Assembly (NCBI RefSeq): GCF_001540865.1 | Contig: NC_033639.1 | Span: 9,164,432 to 9,228,431 of the forward strand | Reading direction: 5' to 3' | Source of the DNA: Ananas comosus | Taxonomy: Eukaryota; Streptophyta; Magnoliopsida; Poales; Bromeliaceae | DNA length: 64,000 nucleotides | Part shown: one piece after another, positions 10,248-22,046 of the stretch | Layout of the letters: each line of letters opens with the position of its first letter | How positions within the stretch are numbered: the stretch's first letter is position 1 | The notes under the pieces: model-generated | What the model was told of the DNA's origin: nothing | Seen by the model: only the letters and a program-made list of their open reading frames with translations | Databases searched by the model: none | Program-made: the position numbers and the translations under genes

Positions 10248-11028
10248 TGGCCGAACCGGCCCGGTTCGAGAAGTGTACGGAATCATCCTTAACTATAGTA
10301 CGTTTGGAAATAGGTCCCTCAAGTTTATTGACACCCCTTAGAATGTAATATTTTCTTTCTTTTTTATTTTTATTTTTTTTGTTTGTAGTTTCTAATTTGA
10401 GCGAGTGTAGTAAAGTAAGTTAAGTTAATTTAATAGCTCTACTCTAGTTAACTTTTAGCAAACAGGATTAGTGTAGTTAATAACATACTATCTTGTTAAT
10501 TTAACTAACTAAAATTACTGATATGAAAAAAAAATTAGCAAGGTATGAGAGGTGTCAATTGGATAATATTAAAGTTTAAGGACCTATTTCAAACTAGCCT
10601 AGAGTTTGGGTGTTTCTCAGTCATTTTCTCCTGGTGTCATCTTTCTCTAACTTTTAGCAGAGAATGTTTTTTTTTTTTTTTTTTTTTTTTTTTTTGGCCT
10701 TTTCTTTTTCTAAAGTCTCATGTTCAAGCTATGATGAAACTCTGTAATGAGGTGGGACACTTGTGAGGAATCAAATATGGACTTTGATATGAGTGAGTGA
10801 TTGTTCAAGTTGTTTGTGTGCATCAAATGGTTTGCATGATGATGAGTTTAAACTTACTTATGTTATATTATTATTATACCATTAAATGCTTTATTTTTGA
10901 GACTAAAAGGTGCTTGGATATATATGACATGTGATTCTTACTATAATATATGTCACATTAGCTATATATTATTGATCATGGATTCGAATTGCTATGTGCT
11001 TTTATTGTAGAACACCAACAACTTGAGT
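10248..11028. other. B-box gene 3' flank
   Basis: AT-rich, with a poly-T run at about 10668-10695. The 3' UTR of the B-box gene should lie in its first part. No other gene is seen. Confidence 0.4.
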
Positions 11029-11095
11029 GGTTCAAAACATAAAGAAGAAAAGTTTTAGAGATGTTGTTGGTTCAAAACATAAAGAAGAAAAGTTT

Positions 11096-11130
<35 letters not shown>
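11029..11130. repeat. Two 32-bp direct repeats followed by (GA)n
   Basis: Two identical 32-bp copies starting GGTTCAAAACATAAAG lie at 11029-11060 and 11069-11100. The second runs into a (GA)n tract to 11130. Confidence 0.85.
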
Positions 11131-11135
<5 letters not shown>

Positions 11136-11246
11136 AAATTCTTTGACAATTTTCAGTTCAAAGGGTTGTTTTAGTCCAACCACTTGTTTGGAGTGTTGTG
11201 GTGCATAAGATGTGGGTCACATTTAGTCACATAATAAGGCTATATT

Positions 11247-11365
11247 TAGGTGTCAAAATTTGGGTGGGGTGAGTGGATCCTTTGACCTATAGGTGTCAAA
11301 ATTTGGGTGGGATGAGTGGATTCTTTGACTCCACCCTGTGAAAGAGAGAGAGAGAGAGAGAGAGA
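11247..11365. repeat. Two 41-bp direct repeats followed by (GA)n
   Basis: Copies starting TAGGTGTCAAAATTTGGG lie at 11247-11287 and 11290-11330 with two or three differences. A (GA)n tract follows at 11343-11365, the same arrangement as at 11029-11130. Confidence 0.8.
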
Positions 11366-11708
11366 TGGAGGGTTCAAAACTTGACTTGACTCACATGTTA
11401 CATTTATGGATCCAGCACTTGGAACATTTTACCGACTATTCCTAGCGCAAATTATAAAAGATTAAAAGGTTCAGTGGTTGATATTTTACGTCTTATGTTT
11501 GAAGTCTAGTTATTTTATATTTTTAAATAAGCTTAGTTTTTTTTAAAAAAATAAAATAATTTCAAATAAGCTTAGTTTTTTTAAAAAAAATAAATAAAAC
11601 GGGTAAAATACTACCTTTCTCTCTCTCAAAAAAATAAAAGGAGAAAGAACAATTTCATATTTTCATGGCACAATATCAATGAGACTATTGTAATAAGTTG
11701 ATATATGC

Positions 11709-12401
11709 CTAGGGATGTAAAACAGGCCAGGGCAGGTTCAGCCGTCACTATTGTTGGTAGTGTTCGGTTGCACTCGGCCAGCTTGCAGTTCAGCACAGGA
11801 TGGAGGGATGCAAATGGATTCGGGTTGGTGGAGCTCCTGCCTCGAATAGGATAGTAAACGAGGAGAAATAAACGGATTCGGGACAAAAAAAGGGGTAATT
11901 TTTATAATTCGAGACGGATTCGGGATAGAAAATAGAAAAAATTTTGATCCTCCCCGAATCCGCAATGAATCTGCTATGAAAACGTAAAAAATATTTCTAA
12001 ATAATTCAAAATAAAAAAAAAGTTGGTGCTCATTTCTCATGTATTTGAAACTTTTGAATTTTGTTTCGAATTGTGATCGATATTTTTAATTTTTATGATT
12101 AATATTGTTAATTATATATATGTATAACTTAGTAATATTATTCATTATTATTAAAAAATATTAATTTATATTTTACAAAATATTAATAATATTATATTTT
12201 TTAAAAAATATATTAATTGACTTAGCGAATTCGGGACGCTGGCGGTAGTTGGGTTATGAGGCCAGCCGGATCATGGAATATATTTTTTTAACTCATCACA
12301 GGTTCGGAGCAGGAGGTGGAGCGGAATTTTGGTAGCCGGGGCGAGAGGCGGGGTGGGGCTCCTTCTCCCAGATCAGATCCGCCCCGTTTGCATCCCTAAC
12401 A
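11709..12401. mobile_element. Candidate hAT-like non-autonomous element
   Basis: The left end reads TAGGGATGTAAAACAGG and the right end, reversed, reads TAGGGATGCAAACGGGG, giving imperfect TIRs of about 15 bp. The ends are G/C-rich and the interior is AT-rich, about 690 bp in all. TAGGGATG-type ends are common among plant hAT elements. I could not see an 8-bp target-site duplication, so the class is tentative. No transposase frame is present. Confidence 0.45.
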
Positions 12402-12991
12402 GCACGGCATGCGCCATGGGTGCAAGAGATGCTGGTCTACGGTTTGGTGGCCCATGGCTCGACATGGCACGGCCCATAATGCACCCTCATATGTGCCCCA
12501 AGTTGTTAAAGCCCGTGGAATTGTTTACCGCCTCACGAAGTTATACTTTATAATTTCGAGCTCAAATTTTTTTTACTGTTGTACGACACTAACAGAAGTT
12601 TGAACCTTTGACCTCAAAAAATACTATTACGTGTTAAAGTAGATGATGTAAATACAGGAGTATCTTACTTTTGACTTTAAAAGGATGTATGCTCCTCTAA
12701 GAGATAAAACCCCACTAAAGAAGAAATAGTAAAATACCTTTAACTGCTGCAGTATCAGAGTTTTGTTCACACTTTTTCAGTTCACACATCAGCATGAAAG
12801 ATAACTTGTTTTGATTAACCTATATTGTAGCCATTAACACTTTTTCCGAATCTTTTACACTTGATTACACATACCTAGAATCTAACCTGACCAATGAGAT
12901 TATACATTTACATACAAGCTTTCAGAACCTTAAACAGTCTCAATTAACATGTTAGTAGGAAGAATTCTGGGAGTAAATTACTCTATTCTGA
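12402..12991. other. Intergenic, including 3' flank of the GT14 gene
   Basis: No supported open frame. The right part should include the 3' UTR of the minus-strand glycosyltransferase. Confidence 0.4.
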
Positions 12992-14916
12992 TTACAGTAT
13001 GTTTTCAGATATAAGTTCTGACACGAAATTCTCCAACTTTTCCCCCGACGGTCCTCGTTCGACTGTATCAATATCGCTCCAACTCGAGCATCGATCATTC
13101 GAATCTTCTGTCTTCTGATCATCTGCGAAGCCCGCGCACCATTTTCCTGGAACAACGCCGCTCGACGGTCTTTCGAGTACGTCCTCGTCGATCTTCTGCA
13201 GCAGTGCATCATTTTCTCTGAACCAAGTACCAAATGCTGATCCACTGTTTATCATTGCTGCATAATGTGATTGATTGAGACTGATGGGTTCTGCGGCCGA
13301 AGGCCGCTCCCCGAGAGTGTACCACAAATTGTTGTTGATTGTGGTGTTTCGGAATCTCAGGGAGTTGAGTACTACTGTTTGGAAGTAGGATTCCATTGGA
13401 TGAATCACATTGGTGAAGTATAAGAGCAGTTTCCTCGGTAGGTTGTCCCATGAAAACACACAATGCTCCATCAATGATCTGCTTAGTATCATCCAGGGGG
13501 ACCCTGTCGCATTTCGCGGAATTTCAAATTGACATGCAATTAGAGGCTTTTACTTTACTTCTCTGACAAATAGATAAGCTACTAAATGCAGCAAATGCAT
13601 TCATGTCAACTTAGTATATTGAGATGGATCTAGCTTTCCTGGAGATTTTGATATTCTATCCGAAGTTATATCGATAAAAGTCGACTCTGTGACGGTTAAT
13701 TGGTCGTGAACTCGCTGTCAAATTTTGCTCAGCCCTCAATCTTTGATTGTTAAGCATTTTTTTGCTCCGCGAAATTACTTTTTATGTTTTGAAGTAGTCC
13801 TCTTCCATCAAGAACATGTTCGCGTGACACTGACGCCTTTTCTCATTATGAAGAAATCGACATGACTACTAAGTGTCTGAGATCTCAATTATTCCACAAA
13901 CTGGATTTGACAGAGACTGCAATGAAACATGATCTACTTTCGGTTCGCAAAATTCTTAAATTTAATGATTGAGAACTAAAGTGACCGCGAATGATAAATG
14001 ATTCAACTAAGATATGGCATGTCCTTACCAGTAAATATCTCGAAAGCATCAGGTGCTGTTCGCAACTCCGAGGAGTAAAAGAGCTGAGATCTTTTGTTCT
14101 CATAAAGACTCGGGTCCACAATTACATTTTGAATATTTTGGTTCCTGTATAAACAATTATGCTTTTAATAAACAACTTGATCAAAATTTAAGGAACCAGT
14201 ACTTACTAATTGTTCCTTACATTTTGTTTTCAGGATTCATTGCATGTTCAATGAAGTTCAAATCTCGCGGCAAAGATGAGAATACATGTAACAGATCTGC
14301 ACCAGAAATACTCCATTAGCATTAAAAGAAGTGAGTGATTAAGGAGCAGAGAAAAGAAGATTCATTTGTTTCTTTTGTCAATTTCTTTCTAACCATCCTG
14401 CGTTACGAGGGGATAATCCGAAGTACTCAATTTGATAAACCAATCCCAGGCGGCGCCAATCTTCAGCAGAACAGCAGCTGCATGAAGCATTGCAGAAACT
14501 GAAGACGGACCTGTTCTGTCGATCGGATAAGCTCTGCCCATCACATGAACATTCCCGAAAGCTCGAAACACTCTTTCTGATCTTACTAAATACGCGAGCC
14601 TTACCCTCTCATAGGTCGTCGATCCTGCATCTAGCTGCAGAAGGTACTGGTTTCTGGGATGGTATACTGCTTTCAGCAGCCGCAGAATTCTCAGGTGCTC
14701 GCCTCGGGTGCCAGTAATCCAATAAGCGAAGATCGGGGGATACTCGGGTCCTGTTAATGGAGCTCTGACGCTTTCTTCGAACTCCACTTCAGTGCTGCTG
14801 CTGCAATTGCCCTGGTAAAGAAATGAACCTGCGAAGGAGCTGAGCACGACCGTGCTCACCGCAAAAAGAGCAACTACAGGCCAAGGTGAGCATCTTGAGC
14901 ACAACTTATGATTCAT
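12992..14916 (-). CDS. GT14 family glucuronosyltransferase (GlcAT14-like)
   Basis: Four exons read right to left: 14916-14394, 14296-14221, 14144-14029 and 13503-12992. Total 1227 nt gives 408 residues, with all junctions GT-AG. A short cytosolic start is followed by a signal anchor at about 12-34, typical of Golgi type II enzymes. The GT14 core begins at PPIFAYWITGTRGE and includes VRLAYLVRSERVFRAFGNVHVMGRAYPIDRTGPSS, DWFIKLSTSDYPLVTQDDLL, RDLNFIEH and the exon-spanning TGSPWMILSRSLMEHCV. Plant members add beta-glucuronic acid to type II arabinogalactan of arabinogalactan proteins. Compared with typical family members the segment after RDLNFIEH is short (AMNPENKMNQNIQNVIVDPSLY), which is seen in one GT14 subgroup. 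Exact acceptor specificity cannot be read from the sequence. Confidence 0.9.
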
Positions 14917-15330
14917 CTTCTCCTTGAATTTTGAATTTTATCTCAGAAACAGATTTGCAGAGTTACGCTGTAACAGAAGTTGCAGAAGTTGCTGAAATGT
15001 TCTTTGTTTCTGAACAGAAACTGTTGCAGCATCTTTGACCTGAAAAAAAAAAATGTAATCAAACTCTAGTTATTAAGTACATAAAAAAAGAATGTGAGTC
15101 AAGATTTAGACAGTTAGAATCTGAAAGATTGATAACATAACGTAATCGGTGACGTGTCGACATTAAATTACAAATAAAATAAGGTAGATTGATCCAATTG
15201 AAGAGAAGGGACTGCAATACCAAGATTTTTATTTTGGGACAGTGAGATAGCAAGAGAATGGCATAATTATATAAAAATTGAAAGGAGCTGCAAACCTTTC
15301 CCAGTCTCTATTGTCCCATGAGTTGCTGCT
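14917..15330 (-). other. Probable 5' UTR and leader intron of the GT14 gene
   Basis: On the minus strand a poly-T tract ending in CAG near 15040 looks like an acceptor, and AAG|GTTTGC near 15297 looks like a donor. A non-coding first exon right of about 15298 is therefore plausible. This is inferred from splice motifs only. Confidence 0.35.
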
Positions 15331-15980
15331 CCCACATAAGTTTCTTTGAAGATCTAATTTTAGTACAGATGGATCTATTGTGGCATTTTAGCATTTCTTT
15401 TTTCATTATTATTATTATTAAAATTCTGTATATTGGTTGGCAGGTTCACAGCAACCTGTTTCGGAATGTCAAAGATGCATAGTGAGAAAAGCAGAAAATG
15501 TTAAAGAAACATGGGAGAGTAAGACAAAATATTTGCTAATGTGTTTGTTTCATTCACACCATGAATATTATTTTCTTATTAAATTATGTCATATGTCATA
15601 GGATGCCAAAGGTAAGAATAATTTCATAAATAATGTGTTTCTTAAGACTAAAATACTGGTTCATAGGGTATATGGTATGTGTGAAATGAAATGAAATAGT
15701 CGTTATTTACTAATAGTTTAAGCTGCTCAATACGTGGAGCTGAATTAAATGGGAGAAACTAAACGAAGCAAAGAGCCTGACGGAACTTAAACTTAGAATT
15801 TCTTACTTTGATATTATGTTAAAGAAGATGAAGCAACCGTTATCCTCCAATAACTTAAAACAACAAAAGAACAGTATTTTTAATATTTATATTCAGTATT
15901 ATGTTTATGCTTCGTAATTCTGTAACAAACAATCTGGATAAAGAGTGAATCACACACCTAACCAAATTGTCTCAACCAGA
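15331..15980. other. Intergenic AT-rich DNA
   Basis: No gene, repeat array or RNA structure seen. Confidence 0.4.
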
Positions 15981-16285
15981 ACTCATTGAGGAGCTTCTCA
16001 ACAAAGTCGTATTCGTCCAATACACTGTTCAGATTCGAATGAGAAACTTCTCGATTGGAATAGCTCTTTAGTACTTCATCAGTACTGTCTCAACAAGACC
16101 TCTCGTTGAGGAGCTCCTCAATAAAGTCTTGCTCGTCTGATACAATGTACAGATTTGAAAGAAAAACTTTTAGACTAGAATAAATCTTTAATACTCATAT
16201 GCAGAACGAATCTACAACACCACTCGCTAAACTATGTCAATGAAAGCTCATTGAGAAGCTCCTCAACGAAGTCGTGCTTCTCCCA
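15981..16285. repeat. Three imperfect tandem units of about 120-145 bp
   Basis: The landmark CTCRTTGAGGAGCTYCTCAA (third copy GAGAAG) occurs at 15982, 16102 and 16246. It is itself a partial palindrome around GAGGAGCTCCTC. In the first two units it is followed by AAAGTC, CAGATT and TAGAATA-like words in the same order, and the third unit is truncated. It is non-coding as far as I can see. Confidence 0.65.
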
Positions 16286-16739
16286 AAATAGATCAAATTT
16301 TCCCATGTAATTGCTTTTCAATTTGATGGTGCAATGTCCATCTCCTTACTTTTGTTATCATTTACTAAAAAAGTAGAGACAAAAGAGAAGGTTTCCACAT
16401 AGTAATACCTACACCAAAAGTTACACTTTTGCTTTGTTTTTTATTATCAAACTAATTTGTTAGCTTCTTATGTAATTATGAAGTCACCCAATGAGGCTGT
16501 TGACATGGAAACCACACCTACCATACCAACCGGTAGGTTGAGGATCACGCCAATGTTATGTTACCACCCAACAACAAAAACTTTCCAGAGTAATTATAAT
16601 TTTACAATTTTTATCATCTAAACTCCATCTTATTTCTATACATTTTATCAGAGCTTTTTTTTGCATTGAGCCCTCTCGGGGCCGGGGGGGATGATTGGCC
16701 TTATCTTCGTCGCGCAAGTGCCACGTGAGCGTGAAATCG

Positions 16740-16985
16740 GTTGAACACGGTGAACCATTCACCACGTCCAACTTAAATTTATACAACTTATAGAAATGTA
16801 TAATACAATAAATACGTTGAATCATTCACCGTGTTCATCTTAACCTGGGCCACCAACCATGCTCGCGTGTTCCTCGCGTGACGCTTATGTGGCGAGAATA
16901 GGACCAATTTTATAAATATAAATTTTATAAAACTATTTCTGAAAAAAAAATTTATGAGAGAGCTAAATACAAAAAAAAAAACCAT
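16740..16985. repeat. Dispersed repeat related to 4463-4680, with GAACACGGTGAA inverted ends
   Basis: GAACACGGTGAA near 16743 faces TTCACCGTGTTC near 16827, a perfect 12-bp inverted pair about 95 bp across. The following sequence (ATGTGGCGAGAATAGG, then AT-rich) parallels the sequence after the 40-bp units at 4.5 kb. It is probably a non-autonomous transposable element. The GCCGGGGGGG run just before it is unusual. Confidence 0.5.
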
Positions 16986-18166
16986 TTTATCATCATCATT
17001 ATTATTATTATTATTACTAAAAATTCAAAATGATTGGATAAATACAACCCCTCGTAATTCTCAATTTTAAATAACTATCACACTTTATATTGTTTCAATT
17101 AATAGCCCCAACAAATTTTAAATAGCTATCAAATTTGAATACACATAAATTTTTTTTTTTTAAAGAAGAGACATATTTTCCAATTAGATACCAACATTAG
17201 TAGATTTGTGAATAGTCGAACCTATATCTACTATTAATTGTCCAAAGAATTTAGAAGCATTGCCTTAATGATTTCATAATTCATGGCTTTTTTTTTTGTA
17301 TCTCACTAAATTTGTTATTTTTGATGTCGTTATAATTTGTCTTATTTGTAGGCACACAAATTTAATGGCTACAAAGTTTATTTATTCTCTTAATTTAAAA
17401 TTTTAAATTATTTGTTCTATCAAACGTGCTACCCGTTAGAAATAAACAAATCATTTTTACTTAAAAAATTTGTTGGAAATTAAATTAATGATCAGCAACG
17501 TGACCTTCACCTAACTTCTAGAATGGAATCATTTCTCATTCAACGTGCTGAGTTGAATGAAAAAAAAAAAAAAAAAAAATTAAAAAAAAAAAAAAAAAAA
17601 AATCTATCACAAGATCAAAACAAGGCCATTTTGCATAGAAAACCAACCTTTTTTTAATTTGTATTCGTGTTTTCCTTTTTTTTCCCCCATTTTTACACCC
17701 TTGGGTCACTAGATTCTTTTTTTTTTTTAATGTAAAAATTTCTCACAAGAGTTGCAGTAGTTTTCTGCTTCATAAAAAAAAATTGGAGACACTAAAATGG
17801 GTGCTTAGTGCTTAATTTACATGTTTAAACAAACCAATTAAAGCAAATTAATTCAAAATAATAACTCCAAATAATTCGAAACATTTTCATATACATAATA
17901 ATCACAATCTCAATGTAGTTTTCTTTGTAACACACCATCCCCTCTACTGTAGTGATTAAAACACATCCTTTGTTACAATAGTATCAAATATTAATAAACA
18001 AAAATATGAAAAAGAAAAAAAAAGACAAATAGGACTATACAATCAAAACCTCAGGACATAATCACCACATATAATTCCACACATTTTTAATGCCAAGAAC
18101 CAAGAACCATATTTGAAAAAGCTTAACCAGTGTTTTCGACATCAACTGCTATTGCCATGTATATGT
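16986..18166. other. AT-rich intergenic DNA with long poly-A runs
   Basis: Long A runs occur at about 17561-17602. The right-hand 100 bp or more should be 3' UTR of the membrane-protein gene. No other gene is supported. Confidence 0.4.
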
Positions 18167-20847
18167 TTATACTGGTACGACATCGATCGTCGAAGTGTCT
18201 TCAGATCTCAATATTATCCCTTCGAGGCTCGCGGGAAGTATACACTCAGCCCATTGGCACCCTGTGGAGAGAGGCTCAGGGGGAGGAACTATCATCAGCA
18301 CATTTTCGTTCCTTCGCACGACCCCCATTACACTAACTGTGCTCCCTTCCTTAATGTACCTGAAAACGAAAATATGTATATACACATTGTAACACAGTCA
18401 AGGAGACTACCTCCTAATTATAAAATGGTTGTTGACTTCTTTAAGATGAATTGATTTGTTTTTTTTCCCTTCTTTTGGCTTGAAATTGAAAATTTTATCA
18501 TGTAATTGAAGTTGTCTTAGTGCTTGCCATGTTCTCCAAGCAGAAAAGGCGACTATGGGAGGAAATTTAATAAATGCAATTATGGTATAGCTTGTATATT
18601 CAGATGTTAAGTGGAGATGCTTGTAATATCCGATGTTACAGCTTTCGGAAAGGTGTTGTCGAAGTAGAGCAATGCAGAGAAGTACTAGGGTCTTTTCTCA
18701 ATAAAATCATCCTATTGGCTTCCTGCTATAGCAGAAGCTGAAACTTAAAATCGGAACCTGCCACTGCGAAAATCCTAAACATTTTTGTTGCCAAAGGGCG
18801 GCTAACTGTCTGCTTCAGAGTAGAAGCAGTTCTAGAAAGTAGTCCTAATAGGTACTGAAAACAGGAATATAATTTTTACCCTTCTCTCAGGCGCATCAAA
18901 CGACCATCACTAGAAAGATTCCTCTCCCGCAGCCACCTCATGAATTCGGGAGACTTGTCTTTGTTTTCCGGGTTTATGTCAACAACGATAGATTCATCGA
19001 CATAGGGAGTGACTTTAGCCCCACAACCTGTTTTTACCAAAGCTCGTAAGCCAGATTGGAAGTCGGAGATGTAAAAGTCAACCACATGTCTCTGCCAAAG
19101 TTCAAGATAAACATAAAAGAGTTACGACCACAAACAAGAATATAATGGCAAATAAAGGGAAAATTGCACCAATATTTTAGCATAATTTTCATTGGACCCC
19201 AACTTTTTTTTTTGTTTTTAATTGTTACAATTGTTAGAGAGTTCCGACCTAACCCAACCCCCATCCGTTCAGTTCCTCCAGCAAATTGGATAGAAATATT
19301 TACATAAACATCATATAATATCGCACAAGTGTCTTTTGGACTTCTCATAGGGTGATTATGTGCTCATCTCCGTCCAATTTAGTCCAGGAATTAATGAAAA
19401 AAGGTATGATAACAATTTTTTCTGCTGGGAACCAGCGGAAACCTCCCAACAACATTATAACTCCATGGTGCATTTTATCCTTGAATAAATGTAATGTAGC
19501 ATTCGAGCAAACAATAACATGAAGGAACTGATACAATGATAACAGAAATTTAATTAAATTTGTGATTTCTTCAGTCTTGAATAAAATGTTACGAGTTTTC
19601 TTTTTCTTTTTTTTTTGTTCAATAAACTAAGGAAATAAGACAATATTTACCTCCATGGCTCTTAGCCCCCATGTAAACCGGCTATGCTTGGGATTTGAAG
19701 GCTTTGATTTCCAACCCCTGTATTCATATAAGCTTGTAGAAGTATAAACACATCTCGGAACCCTTTGATACGAGGACTCGAGGGGGAAATTTCCACATGT
19801 AACAACCTGTGAGAAGCTTAACTATGTCAGCAGTCAGCACCTGCCAACTTGACAGTGGCACCTAATATCATAGGTCAGAAAAAATCTAGTAAATATAGTT
19901 CCAAAACCTAAAAGAAAAAGGAAACCGTCATCCATAGACTTTCGATGTAAAAATAGCATTTCTAACCCTGTTTCAAGTGAATTTAAATGAGAAAGTCATC
20001 CAAATGAAAATGGCCAGGCATCAAGCAACAAAGCAGCAACAATTCCAAATGAAAAACTTACCCCGGAAACCTTTACATACTGCCCGTCTTTTGCAGTTCG
20101 AAGCTCAGCATCAGGGTAGCGATTAATAAACCTGATTGGTGCTTTCCTTCCAGAGCAACTATTCCAAATGAAAAGTGCAGAAACTGCCCCAAATAAGACC
20201 ACAACAAGAATAAGAAGAAGCGCATTGTGAACCGCACCAAGAATGAACCCTCCGGCAATGAGCCCCATCACAAACAGTAGAATCACCGACCACAGTATCG
20301 GCTTAGGAAAGCTCCTTTTGAAGGAATAAGTATCATCCTGAATGAGTTTGGTAACGGCCTGGTTATGCGCCAAAGTGGTAGAATGGAGCTTCACTGAATT
20401 AGTCGAGTCTAGTGAGCCGGATACTTTTCGTGGGGCTCCGGATGAATTGAGCGAGCCGGATAAAATCGGACCGGACGTAATAAGCCCTGTTGTAGGGAGC
20501 ACAGGAGGGGCTGCGGCGGATTGAGGGCCTGACGACCTTTTACTCGAATCGCCATGTTTGTTTAATGGCCCAGAATTGGTTTTCTGTTTGGAAAGAGAAC
20601 CAGAATTGGAATTAGCAGCGCCGAATGATGCAGTTCTTGAAGGAGCACTGCCAAGAGGGCCAGATTTTCTTGATTTCTCCGCATGAAGGTCGAACATTTT
20701 TCCGAGTTCCCCGGATCTCTTAATATCTCCGCCGGTGTACGGCATGGCTGCTGAGCTCATTGTCGGAGGCTTCTCCTTGGGCGTCTCGGAGCGGCCCGAG
20801 ACATACAGCCCATTGCTGAGCTGATGGGACGGGAACCTCGATCCCAT
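18167..20847 (-). CDS. Two-pass membrane protein, At1g16860-like
   Basis: Four exons read right to left: 20847-20062, 19806-19651, 19091-18880 and 18359-18167. Total 1347 nt gives 448 residues, all GT-AG. A Ser/Gly/Pro-rich cytosolic region (about 1-180) carries repeated SGPL/SGSL motifs. Two adjacent membrane helices follow at about 184-203 and 207-228. The domain after them begins YVKVSGVVTCGNFPLESSYQRVPRCVY and continues through RHVVDFYISDFQSGLRALVKTG to YIKEGSTVSVMGVVRRNENVLMIVPPPEPLSTGCQW. The family has been annotated as ubiquitin-specific-protease-related, and the domain order resembles GIDE-type E3 ligase membrane domains, but no catalytic Cys/His or RING motif is visible. Its biochemical role is unknown. 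Exon 1 encodes the whole N-terminal half. Confidence 0.88.
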
Positions 20848-22010
20848 CGAGCTTGGCTGATTTGATCGAAAAGAAAATGCCGACTGTAATCAACAGCCTG
20901 TTAGGGTTCACCTCTGATATCGAAAAGGATCATCTTGTGAATACAGCTCAACTAAACAATTTTCAGGTCAACTCTTTACGAAAAAAGGAAAAAGAAAAAA
21001 TGAATGTTGATATAAAAGCCGAATAGATAATTTGATCCTTATGAACATATAGAAATCAGACAATGCGGAAAGGAGAAAAACTACATAGACATACATATTC
21101 AAACACGGCGAAAACCTTAACTCTAAAAAGATGACATATTTCCCCAGATTAAAACACGGCGAAAACCTTAAATAGAATTTTTAGTTTCGAGGGAGCCTTA
21201 GCTGAAATCAGCAATTCTCGAACGAAGCACTAGTATTTAATTCGGCAATTGACAAATTTCCAGGTTAAAAAAAAAAACTTAAACTCTAAAAAGATGGCAT
21301 GGTTTGAAATCAGTAATTATAAAAGTTAGAAAACCTCAGCACAACAGATCTGACCAAGTTTATTCGACTTTAGCCGAAATGCTGTGCAATTTCTGAGAGC
21401 ATGACCTCAACAATTCTCAAATTACGGTTCGCGAAACTTCATCGTATCGGGAATTGAATGACGAACAGGACCTAAAAACATACAAATTAATTGTTAAGGA
21501 AAGATCTTTCTACTACTAACCAAAATTAGTTCTAAAATCTACAATCTCAAACAAGCAACTCCTCCATCTCCAACACAGCCCAAAATCTACTCAAATGTGC
21601 AAACGCATTGTGCCTAATGTTCTCCACTCCTAGAGCTCCAAAAAACAAAAACCCAAATCCCATTTGAGAAATTGAACCAAACCCACATTTCCATTTCTCC
21701 AATTAAACGAATCCCAAACGACCCAATTGCCCCCCCCCCCCGCAAAAAAACTCCCCAAAAAGGAGAAATTAGTGCTTCATATTCCTGTTTAGATCTAAAA
21801 AACTGCAATTGGAGACAAACCCATATCCTCATTACCATCAAAAAAGAGAACAATGCATAGATCAGAAAACCAACAACTCCAGATCCCAAAAAAACTTAGA
21901 AAAAAAGTACATAAACAAGGGACAAGCTCATGTAACAAAGAGAATGAGGGAGAAAGAGAGATCTTTCTCTCTCTTCATACCTTTGGAGCCAGGGAAAATG
22001 AGCTTCAGCT

Positions 22011-22045
<35 letters not shown>
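20848..22045 (-). other. 5' UTR, leader intron and promoter side of the At1g16860-like gene
   Basis: On the minus strand a (CT)n tract (22039-22011) is followed by a donor AAG|GTATGA near 21981. This suggests a non-coding first exon and a long leader intron ending just upstream of the ATG at 20847. Two copies of AAACACGGCGAAAACCTTAA lie inside, near 21103 and 21152. There is no coding potential. Confidence 0.4.

Positions 22046-22046
<1 letters not shown>

Noticed and set aside
9681..10286. Long minus-strand open frame opposite the B-box gene
   Set aside because: It is the antisense shadow of a GC-rich exon and encodes only Arg/Gly/Pro/His low-complexity sequence.
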